This document shows, piece after piece, positions 1-9,730 of a DNA stretch of 64,000 bases. Both the position numbers and the translations under genes were made by a program. The notes beneath the pieces were generated by a model, which ran no database searches, was not told where the DNA came from, and saw only the letters and a list, made by a program, of their open reading frames with translations. This DNA is from Tubulanus polymorphus (lineage: Eukaryota > Nemertea > Palaeonemertea > Tubulaniformes > Tubulanidae). The stretch is from contig NC_134025.1 of NCBI RefSeq assembly GCF_964204645.1, positions 7,631,001-7,695,000 of the forward strand. The letters are read 5' to 3'. Within the stretch, counting starts at the first letter, position 1. Each line of letters starts with the position of its first letter.

Positions 1-5
1 TTCAA

Positions 6-695
6 TTAATTCGTGAGTAACGTCATGCAAACCTTCGGTACTGTGTAACACTCGCAAGATTCACCGCAAGCCTCTATCCGCGTTGGTTCACAACTATCAT
101 TTTTCTTTATCATACCGGCATCATACTCCCTTTTACTATAACCTCTCCTGAAAAAGCACAATTCTGTCCGTGGTTTAATTCATGAATTGACCTTTTTGTT
201 CCGAGTGGTTGTGTGTTCCTCCGAGGGATAAGAAAAACCGAAAATCGTTTAAATAGGAGATGGTTGAGAAATAGTAAATAAAACGCGGTTGTTGACTTAC
301 GTACTTGCAACATTGATTTTCTTCGCACTTGACGCACGTGGTCAGTACCCAAGTTCCGTTCTCAGTGGTTACGTAATATTCGCTGTCCAATGTGTTGAGG
401 AAATCTTCTTTGATTTCTGCAATAACCAAAACAAATTAATACAAGACAAATATGTTTTCAAGACTAAACGATAAAAGTCTGATAAAAGATAAAAACTATA
501 AAAAACAAATAAATTATCTTATAACTAGATGATAATTTCTTCGGAAAAATGTGGTTTTCTCTGGGGGTAATATTTACCTTCAGCCGTCTCAGCCGTGAAA
601 CATTCACCAACGTGACCGAAAATGTACTGCTCGGTTACAACAAATAGTATGAGAAAGTAACAGCAGAACATTTTTAATTTCATCCCCGAGAACAT
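6..695 (-). CDS. Small secreted cysteine-rich protein, three exons, unrecognised family
   Basis: Three exons on the minus strand join in frame: 578-695 (start codon 693-695), 301-416, and about 6-104 (stop 6-8). Donors gtaaat and gtaagt and the acceptor ttattgcag of exon 2 are seen directly. The acceptor of exon 3 is weak, so its 5' edge could lie about 20 bases further out. The product is about 110 residues. It opens with a hydrophobic segment (residues 9-20, rich in F, Y, L, V) typical of a signal peptide. A mature region follows with about ten cysteines, mostly in tight clusters (C-x2-C, CC, C-x3-C-x-C). One N-glycosylation sequon (N-G-T) lies in exon 2. I do not recognise the family; secreted cysteine-rich peptides can be hormones, shell or mucus proteins, inhibitors or defence peptides, and nothing here decides between them. 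The stop lies six bases from the window edge. Confidence 0.55.
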
Positions 696-1369
696 TGTGA
701 AGAGCGTTCGATCTTTGGTTCTATCTTCAAAAAACCATGGAATGATTGAAAAGAAAAAGTAGAATAAGATAATAGAAAATAGACTAATTCAGTTTCTTCA
801 CAGTGTTAAGTTAGACATTTCAGAGTAATTTTTAATTATGGTTAACGACACCTTAGTAAAAATTAAAATCCACAACTATGAAACTGAATCTGCATAAATC
901 GCCTGGGAGTGGCTCTGTGCCTTCTGGAACAGTGATAATCCAGTTCTGTTCGATTCCGTTAGTCGCTAATTAAAAAGAATTGCCCACAATAATTCCAACA
1001 TATGGCACTTTTCACTTGACCCTTTAATCATTGTCGAGAGCAGAAAGTGGTGTAATTGGACAATTTCTATTGCAAACATATTGTAGATCGTGTAGAATTT
1101 TTCATGGAATAGTTCACAGAATTAGTGAAGTTAATGAGGAAGGATATGGCAATTCAAGTACCACAGGAAACACCCGCGGGTACCGAAACCCATCGTGAAG
1201 AAATTCAACTTAAACGGTATTAGATTGTCATTACTAGAATGAAAAATCTTTGAATGTTTATGATGCAATGTTTTGGGATGTATTAGTGTATGTCGGGGTA
1301 GCATTCGAGGAACTACATCAAACAAGGAACCGCTAGAGGGTGTCATTTTCAACCTTCACGGCGGCGGCC
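696..1369. other. Non-coding stretch upstream of the cysteine-rich gene
   Basis: This is the 5' flank of the minus-strand gene and probably holds its promoter. I see no exon-like open frame with splice signals, no RNA gene and no clear repeat before the GC-rich hairpin that follows. Confidence 0.4.
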
Positions 1370-1408
1370 GCGCACCTAGAGCGGCGCTGCGCGCCGCTCT
1401 AGGTGCGC
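1370..1408. repeat. Perfect GC-rich hairpin, 18-bp arms and 3-base loop
   Basis: Arms 1370-1387 and 1391-1408 are perfect reverse complements (gcgcacctagagcggcgc and its complement) separated by the three bases tgc. The surrounding 1360-1440 is an isolated GC-rich island (gcggcggccg just before it) in otherwise AT-rich DNA. It may be the end of a foldback transposon or a cruciform-forming site. Confidence 0.8.
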
Positions 1409-1486
1409 TGCGCTACGCTGTCACTTCCTGGTTCCGCTGCGGAATTTAAACATTTAACTAAAAGATCCACAGGGACTTGAAAAAAG

Positions 1487-1554
1487 GATTTTGACCCCAG
1501 TATCCTAGGTACTATATATAAAAAGACAGTACCTAGGATACTGAGGTCAAAATC
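1487..1554. repeat. Hairpin element with 27-bp arms
   Basis: Arms 1487-1513 and 1528-1554 are reverse complements with one mismatch, around a 14-base AT-rich loop. The arms include the palindrome cctagg. No coding capacity is present. This has the form of a tiny foldback or MITE-like element. Confidence 0.75.
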
Positions 1555-2322
1555 GTTTTGTGTCAAGTCAGTGTAAAGATCTGCTCTGTCATGTTTTTCA
1601 CGTCACTTGTCTTATTCAACAAAATTGGCTAATTTTTTGCATGTCCTAATTTACTGCATGTTTAGGTCCTATCATTCAAAATCATCGATATCATCTCCAA
1701 AACCAAAGGGACGTTGAACCAGTCCAAAGTCTTTGAGAAATAGACACTGGCCCAAGTGTCTATTCGTAACTTTTGGAGCCTACCAACTTACCCCGGTATG
1801 GTATGTAGAGTAAATTACTGGGAGTTTTTCGGACGGGATTGTCTTACTTGTTTTGAGGGATGCTCAGATCCAGGGTTTCAACCTCTTTTCGGACCAGCCC
1901 TTTTGAAAATCTCACTACAAAAGATTCCACCCTACAAATGATCTCAGCATATGACAAAAGTCTGCAGCTTAGTGGTGTGTCGCGCCTGCCCCACTCAGTG
2001 CGATTGGACACTTTTCACAACGATAAAATGCCCTTGTCATATAAAGTGAACCCCCACCCCATTTTTCCCAGCCTGGATCTGCCCCTGGGATGCTTATATA
2101 GTCACATGTCACATTGCTTGGTTTTCACAAGCATTTCTTACTTACTTGCTGGACAGATAGGAGATATTTATTTTTTGCTGGAAACTGCTCGTGAGAGTGT
2201 GTACATCTGTTATTGTGAAATATGCTGTCTGGGTGATCATGCACATTAATTTTTTTCTTAATTGAGTTGGCCCCCGGGTTAAAGTTAATACCACAGTCTG
2301 GGCCTGTGTGTGTATCAGTAAT
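1555..2322. other. Non-coding stretch
   Basis: A few open frames of 60-130 codons occur, but none shows a recognisable domain or paired splice sites. I see nothing functional. Confidence 0.35.
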
Positions 2323-2613
2323 CATGGGCGTCGCTAGGGGGATTCGGTAGTTAAAACGAACCCCCTTTTTTTGAATTTTCAAACGTCGACGAACGTCGGC
2401 TCATGGTTTGCATTTGCTAAATTAGCAAAATAAAATCAATACATGCAAAGACAAAGTAAACGGGAACCAGTCTACCTATAAACGGGAACCAGTCTATCTA
2501 TCGGCCTCAGATTGCACCAGAACATGCCTGCTTGCACAAAATTTTCTGGGGAGGACACCCAGACCCCCTCTATTCCTAAAAATGAACTCCAAAAAAATCC
2601 TGGTGACGCCCAT
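2323..2613. mobile_element. MITE-like DNA transposon remnant with short terminal inverted repeats
   Basis: The left end reads catgggcgtcgctagg (2323 on) and the right end reads cctggtgacgcccat (2599-2613). They are imperfect reverse complements of about 15 bp bounding 290 bp without coding capacity. The terminal sequence gggcgtcgc...agg resembles ends seen on many non-autonomous animal DNA transposons, but I cannot name the superfamily. No clear target-site duplication was recognised. Confidence 0.5.
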
Positions 2614-4617
2614 CATAATAGACATTTATGTATTGTCCACGTTTTTATTAGCAGGGAAGATTGCTGTTTTCGTATTGAGTCGACCACCAGTGCCTCCTAG
2701 GGTTATAAGTAAATGGATTGGCAGATAATATGTTACCAGGTTATGATGATTCATGGCTGAACTGGCGAGCATAAAGAAGAAATGCTGTGAACAGTTATGA
2801 GTATTCATTATTACATATTTATACAAAATCACATAAAATTTTGATAATTGACATACATTTTTTTATCTACTTGCAGCATACTGACAGAAAACTACAAACA
2901 GAGAAACAGAGTGGGAACCAATAAGACTTATCACGCTGTTAACTCTTCTTCTGAACCGTATCTGAACCGTATCGAGTGATTATAAGACCGTTGGGTGGGA
3001 CTCCCTTTTGATGTGTTGATTCAACTAAAACAGTTAACCACGGTTAACTCGACACTTAGGGGATTGTGATAAAAGTGACGACTTATCCAGATGATCACTT
3101 ACATTTGGCAGATTTGATTATAAATACATATTAGAAATACAGATTGTGACTTGAGTATTTATGTTTCAAACATCACTTTGACTTATCATTATGAGCACTT
3201 AACCAAATTTGACTTTGGATTGACTTCCTTGTACATCTCTGGAGTTATAAACATAATGATTATCAAACTGTAATCTTGGTTGATGCTTTATAATGGCTGA
3301 TTAATTTGGGGACTGGTATGATAATGATGAACTTTTAATTAGTATCTGGTTAACGTTAAAATATGAGGTTATGTAGCTGGTAGATGTGTATATAGCAGTA
3401 TACAGCATGTATCATCCAACTGCCTTATTTCTATTTTTTTTTACAAGTGGCATGTATAGATTGAATATGTGATTGAAAAATGAAAATAAAGCTTGAATAG
3501 TAATAAAGTCTTTGTATGGAAATTTTCGTTTTATCTATCTGATTCCAATGTGGATTTTGTTTCTAAGGAAATGGAGATTGCAGGTGATCCCAGCCCTTCA
3601 CACATTCTATATTTATTACATTTGATCTCGCATAACAATTTTATACGACGGAATTTATCAAAATCAAACTACGAAGTTTCGGCTGTTGACTCATCGGCGA
3701 AAAATCCAGACCAGACTTGCAGGATATAGAGGCCATTTTCTCCCATACCGTATTAATTCGTTTACAGACCTACTTTAATCAATGCAGGAACTAGAGCTGC
3801 CAGTAGCCGATGCCTGAATGTGGCCCTGCTTTAAAATCATTGAATTTCCCATCTAACAATCTTCCATCTAACAATTTTAATAAAAAATGCACATTTTTAT
3901 TACATATATTAATAAATATTTGTCAAAAACATATTGTGTAATTTTTATCTAATTATGATTATTGACGTCAGGGGAATTTTTGTGAACTGAGTTCAGGTTT
4001 GAAATTTCGAAAAGATAAAAATTGTAGAGAATTTACTCAACCAAAAAGTTCAAAGAAACCTATGGCTGGCCCATCAAGTACCGTAAAATGCAACGTTTAC
4101 CAACACTTACTTGTCAGGATCACTGGGGATAAGGCCATAAGGGTTATCACTGTAAACATGGCAGAAAAGATTCATGCGTCTTTTAAATTAATCTGAAAAA
4201 AGCGCCTAGATCGTGATAAACCCCACTCCGTGATCGACATGAAGAAATGACAAGTTGTTTTTGGAGAAATAAAAAGATATTGCATTTGCAGCATATTGAA
4301 CATAAACAAATTGACAATTTTGATGGTTTTACGAGAGTGTTGGTTATTCAAATGAAATGGTCACTTGGAAATACAATGAAAGATCACCAAGTTTTTGGGA
4401 GTACCCTTTTCAAAGCGCTCTTTCGAATTGTGCACAGGCAAAACTAGGCGCTGGGAACCTCGATCCTGGCGACATGGTAGGGAGGTCAAGTAGAATTGTT
4501 GCTAAAAGGTGTTTTTATGATCTTTAGCAATGTGAAGACATTTCTAGCTATGGTATAAGCAGCAATTTGTTCTTTTTAGTGCACAATCATAAATGAAACG
4601 GATCCACCTGTACTATG
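2614..4617. other. Non-coding stretch, about 2 kb
   Basis: AT-rich DNA with scattered open frames of at most about 80 codons (for example 3493-3729 and 3999-4196 on the plus strand). None has a recognisable domain or convincing splice context. No repeats stand out by eye. Confidence 0.35.
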
Positions 4618-4791
4618 CACAGGGGTTCGTATCAGAGTTGTAGGTAATGATAAAACGATAATCTGTTAATGCAATGTCTATAGTATATATAAAATAATAT
4701 AATATATAAAGTTATTTTATATATACTATAGACATTGCATTAACAGATTATCGTTTTTACATAATCTACAACTCTGATACGAACCCCTGTG
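4618..4791. mobile_element. Long foldback hairpin (about 80-bp arms)
   Basis: The left arm 4618-4697 begins cacaggggttcgtatcag and the right arm 4712-4791 ends with its reverse complement. Only a few mismatches cluster near the middle of the arms, and the loop is about 14 AT-rich bases. The unit is nearly all inverted repeat, which fits a hairpin MITE or foldback element. Confidence 0.8.
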
Positions 4792-4849
4792 GTTCTATGG
4801 TTTGAATTTCAGATAATTGCTCGTAGATTCGTAGAAGTACGTGAATAAT

Positions 4850-4999
4850 ATGAATAAATTGACCTTAAAATTGTATCTACTTGCACTCCAAATCAAAATG
4901 TAGGGGGTTACCTACTTTGGAGAATTGGGGTTTTTCACCGAGGGGACATTACCTATAGGGGATCTTTAACTAGGTGATTTTTTTTACCCCTAACCCTTT
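4850..4999 (+). repeat. Solitary Mutator-like element end (copy A)
   Basis: Starting near gaataaattgaccttaaaa, this segment matches the right end of the Mutator-like element at 7447-7593, including the diverged motif ggggattttacct repeated several times. It faces outward to the right and has no recognised left partner upstream, so it looks like a solo end or the scar of another copy. Confidence 0.6.
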
Positions 5000-5785
5000 T
5001 AATTAACTAGTGATTTAAAGAATTGTAGACTGAGTTTAGATAACCGAATTAGATACATCGATTCGTAATATCAATATATAGTGGCCGAGTAATTATTCGT
5101 TATCACCTGGTACGCTTTCCGTGATCATATTGTGTACGTACGTAATTGAAGGAATTACGGGGTCATCTAGATTTAATAAGGTTCAATGTATAATGGCTTG
5201 TAAGCTCTGGTTAGCGGTAAAAATCCCCAATTCTTCAGAGTAGGTAAAAATCCCCCTCCTTTTGAATGAAGTGATACAATTTGAGGTAAATTAATTCAGA
5301 TACACATATCCAATTTATTTATATTTTACCGTGGAAAACCATAAGGATATCACGAGCGTACAAACTATAGTATACACTAATTGCATTAAAACTTACAACA
5401 AATTAACAGTTCATTAATACCAAATTAGTACTTTAAGTTATAGCAGTTAATGAAAGGGTTCATCGCACATTTAAAATTTATCGCACTAGCTTGAATCTAA
5501 AGTATTTCAAATTAAAGGTTCATTATTTCTATTAACTCATGGCATCGCACAGCTGAAATACAAGTTAACACGATTTCACAGTTCAAAAATATACCATTTC
5601 AGTTCGAATTGTACGATATAAAGAATAATAAGTTCATTATTCTTATCAATTCTAACAATTTATCTTATTCTAAGAGTTAACTAATTCACCCCAACGAAAG
5701 ATTTCATTGCGCAGTTCAAACATATTTCAATCTCATTGCAAATGAATAAAATTTCAGAAACATTTTGCTTTGAAATGTTCTTGAA

Positions 5786-5885
5786 CATCATTGAAAAGTG
5801 GGGAATTTTACCTACTTTGAATATTTGGGGATTTTTACCTAGAGAATTTTTACAGAGGGGGCTTTTAACTACAACCGTTAGCTCT
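5786..5885 (+). repeat. Internal extra copy of the MULE right end (copy C)
   Basis: The segment carries the outward-facing series gggg-a/g-tttttac-ct, then acaaccgttagc. It matches the right terminus at 7500-7593 in the same orientation. Together with the left end at 5209 it would delimit a 0.68 kb non-autonomous element lacking the transposase. It may instead be a nested or duplicated end. Confidence 0.55.
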
Positions 5886-6013
5886 TTGCCTATGCTTACT
5901 TTGAATTACGACAAATTTAAATCGAACTGTTTTCCGCTTGCTGCTTTCAAGTTTTTAATTCCTCACCAATATCCTTTGTGAACTTTGCGATGGCACCACC
6001 GCTTTTTTCTCAG

Positions 6014-6936
6014 GTGTATGTCATCCATGCTCCTTTGGTTGACAATATAACAGTTCCTTTAGTGTACACATTCTTACAGCGGAAGTCAGAAGGTACATAC
6101 GAGGATTTGTTCAATGCCATCAGTGAAAATGTCGATGGTATTGATCCCGATACAGTTATAGTGGACTTTGAGATGTTCATCACGCGTTAAGAGCTGTCTT
6201 CGGCGATGCACTGCAGATTCAGGGTTGTTTTTATCACCTAAGACAATCAACCTGGCGCAAGATACAAGAGCTCGGGATGGCAAATCGGTAAGAAAATGAC
6301 CTTTTTTTAATTTTTAAAATAATTGAATGATTTTGTACAAATTGTTGTTGACTCATTTACTCTTATGTATTCAGGTATCAGAATGAGGACGATTTCAAGT
6401 TATTCTGTGGGCTTGATGGTTTGGCATTTCTTCCCACTGCGGATGTTGTGGCGGGAATGCAACATCTACGAGATGTTGCCCCAGATGGTTGTGATCCTCT
6501 TATTAACTACTTCGATGCGACATATGTTAATGGAACATATAGGGAAAGAAGAATCGGAGAAGAGAATCGACACATAATACGGAGAATTGCTCCGAGATTC
6601 GCACCCGAGAGATGGAACGTAAATCGAGCAACTTTAAACTCTGACCCCAAAACTAATAATGTTTCAGACGGATGGAACAACAGATTCCGCAATTTGATTG
6701 GGCACAAACACCCTTCTATATGGCGCGCCATCCGTACCATTCAAATGGAACAGAGTGTCACAAGCACCAAGATAATGGAAAACGCCATCGGTGGAGTTCC
6801 ACAACGACGGGTTAGCAACATCCATCGTCCGTTACACGAACGATTACAAATACTGTGTCGACAATACAATGATGGACATTTGAATATGGCCGATTTCCTG
6901 CGTGGTGTGGGTCATAACATTCCGCTTGGAAATTAG
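6014..6936 (+). pseudogene. MULE transposase fragment with one frameshift and one intron
   Basis: Coding similarity begins at an acceptor (ttttttctcag, ending 6013). It runs through a segment typical of the MULE transposase domain: hydrophobic strand, VPLVYTFL, then IVDFEM, where the aspartate of the DDE core is expected. The reading frame shifts by one base near 6176 into HHALRAVFGDA. It continues through CFYHLRQSTWRKIQ (the conserved C-x2-H) to a donor at about 6288, an 86-base intron, and an acceptor at about 6374. The last exon runs to a stop at 6934-6936. The N-terminal DNA-binding part, such as the FLYWCH zinc finger of related elements, was not found. The frameshift and missing 5' part make it non-functional as written. 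The family assignment rests on motif recognition only. Confidence 0.7.
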
Positions 6937-7593
6937 AATTGATAAACGTTAACTAAAGTAACTTTTAACTTGGCGTACTTTTTGAAAATAAAACTGAACT
7001 GTGCGATGATCTCTTTTTAACTTATATTTTGCGCGATGCAGTACTGTGCGATGTGATTTACAATGTGATGCGATTTTGTACATTAATTAACTTCTAATTT
7101 GTAATACTTTTTAAACTTCAAAATGTAATATCTTTTACCTATTTGATGAGCCATTTTTAACTTGTGATATATTATTTAAGCTGTGCATTATAAATAAACT
7201 TTTAATTTAGAGTGCTTTTTGAAAATTAAAATCATAATATGTTTGAACTGTGCGATTGTTTTCTTTTTAACTTATATTTTGTGCGATACAGTATTAATGA
7301 ACAACCAATTTGTAATTTTTAATGTGATGCGATTTTGTGAATTAATTAACTTCTAATTTTGTATTTTTCATTGAAATGCGATAACTGCTATACATGATAT
7401 TTCTATGTAACGCAATTATAAGGTAAATAATAAATAGAATATATTAATACGAATAAATTGACCTTAAAATTGTATCTAATTTGGACTCCATTCAAAAGGT
7501 GGGGGATTTTTACCTACTTTGAATAATTGGGGATTTTTACCTGGGGGATTTTTACCTGGGGGATTTTTACCTAGGGGATTTTTACCTACAACC

Positions 7594-9730
7594 GTTTATT
7601 CATATTCAAAATTATAACAACAAAAACATAATTTTAAGCCAGTGCTTTCAACGAAACATTTGATTCGAATAACTAACAAACTAGTGTATCAAATCTCCAT
7701 GCACTATTCAGTTATATGTTAATTTGATATTTCATGTATAAATTACAAAAAAACTAGCTCATTGTGGGTATTCTTTCGAATATACATACAACGTGCATAG
7801 ATATTTTCTATCTCCTACCCCTATAAGCGTAGCTAGGGCAATCTTTGAAAATTGTGAAATTTAAGTTATTCACTTATCCCTAACAAATCGCACAGCTTTT
7901 CCTCGAATTTCTAGATGATTATTCCTAGTGGCGATGCTCTTGAAACGATAGTTCTTTTGGCAGTCTATACACCATGTTTCATTTGCTTATTGCCAAGTTC
8001 CAGATCCAGAACGTATTTTTTTACAACAAACATAGAGAGAACTTAATTGACAGGAATCGTATCTAGGAATTGCGACGATCTGTATGCAATCTTCTTTGCT
8101 CGTCAGCAACGTACGTAGCCTTGTTACAAAGAATGGCATAAAAACAATTGAAACCAAACTTAATTAATACAAAATACCTTTATTTATGTCATTCATAAAT
8201 GCACTACAAATGATTCGTCTAGAAAATATAAGTAGTGTAATTCAAAAAATAACTAAATTGCTATGCATACTGGAAAGACGATCGTACTTGTGAAACGTAG
8301 CATGTATAGTGTGAGCATATTACAAATATTTAGCAACACTTAATTTCACATATATTCTTTATTGTAAATGCATGTATCAATCTGATAATATCAGTTTTTC
8401 ATTGATGCGAAGTTTAGATGGCAGACGGAAAGGCAGACTTTATTTTACTTTGATTATTTATCGGCAAACACGTTGTTTTGTCTCAATTTTCAGGAAAATC
8501 AGTCGAATTAAAACTGTGAATTACTGTGAGCACCTGTGTGTCTACCATCTTGCTCAATTGATATTTATCACTATTATCATTAAACAAACTTATCAATTAT
8601 CAATATTATAAAATCTGGCGGTTTGACGATACACTCAAACAAGGTAGTAATAGCGTGCAGTAATCGACGAGTAATAGCGATTGATTGCACGAATAGTTTG
8701 TATTTAATTAAATATTAGGCCATCTGACACCAGCTAGCCCAAGGGTAGATATATAGTCGCAGTGACTCAGAAAGTTATTCAGATTTTAAAACTCTCGATA
8801 CATATACACATTAATTTTATATATATTACTCTTTCTATTCGCTGATATTTACAGGTAAGTATTTTAATCTATTTCATTTAGCCAAATTTAGTGTAAACAT
8901 TTGACTAGGCCCAAGTTTTCATACTACGCATATCAAATATTTTGATTTCATGCATCTAAGCCTAAATGAATTAGACTTTTTATTGAGTTATATGATATGT
9001 AGACTAGTTAACTTCAGATCTATTCGAAAACAGAGCTAGATATGTAGTTATAAGTATGAACTGATTTAACATGTTATTGAGCATTTTGACATTTGATAAA
9101 AATAGGATAAAAGATATGGCCAGTACATCTATGTATGTGTCTGAATTATGCTCTATTATCATATAAAATATATCAGTAAACATACAAATGCATATTACAT
9201 CTAAAGGACCAAATTAATATAATAACCATATGTATAATCTCTTTTAAAATGAACATGTCAATTTTACAAGATTCTAATTTTACATCCCTCTGCGTTGACA
9301 TTAAAAAATATATACACAGGAATATTATATACATGTACCTCTTTCTATCCACTGATACTTAGTTCTCTCGAAGCTTATAAAAGACAAAACACAACGGACG
9401 TTTGTTTTGTTGATAAAATTTTCCTAACCCAATACCTACTCTACGTACATTATTTGAATGTTTTCGTTTTCACCAAACAATAAAAAAGAATATGAAAAAC
9501 ATCAGTGATATGTGATTGTCAGAACAGTTCAACATACTTAATATACCAATACAAAATTACTTTGTTTCAGTATCAATGAATTATAATATACAACGTACAT
9601 TGCCACGTATATGAAAAATATTTTGCTCTATGTAAAACACAAAGTCAATTACGAAAAGCATGGATGGAACATACACTTCAATCATGTAACAGTGGAACCT
9701 CGTAATAACGACTATAGATATGGCAATTGA
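7594..9730. other. Non-coding stretch, about 2.1 kb
   Basis: AT-rich DNA between the MULE and the integrase-like gene. Open frames such as 8372-8611 and 9295-9483 have no recognisable features. It is probably spacer plus the 3' flank of the minus-strand gene ending at 9731. Confidence 0.35.

Larger units (their letters stand above)
5209..7593 (+). mobile_element. Mutator-like DNA transposon (MULE), degraded
   Basis: The left end (5209 on) reads ggttagcggtaaaaatcccc and the right end (read as reverse complement from 7593) begins ggtt, then a short variable stretch, then ggtaaaaatcccc. The two ends stay alignable for about 90 bp. The similarity, with the motif tgtgcgat, seems to continue weakly for several hundred bp inside both ends, giving long inverted repeats as is known for Mutator elements. 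Between them lies a transposase fragment. The 14-base unit ggggatttttacct occurs four to five times in tandem in the right end but only about twice in the left. A further right-type end sits internally at about 5786-5885. An imperfect internal direct duplication of about 250 bp lies at 6995-7370. No matching 8-11-base target duplication was seen, so the exact termini are uncertain. Confidence 0.7.

Noticed and set aside
1131-1352. Minus-strand 73-codon frame as a gene
   Set aside because: No start context, domain or splice partner. It ends at the GC-rich hairpin region.
3493-4447. Plus-strand frames of 65-80 codons
   Set aside because: Composition is that of random AT-rich DNA, with no homology recognised and no paired splice sites.
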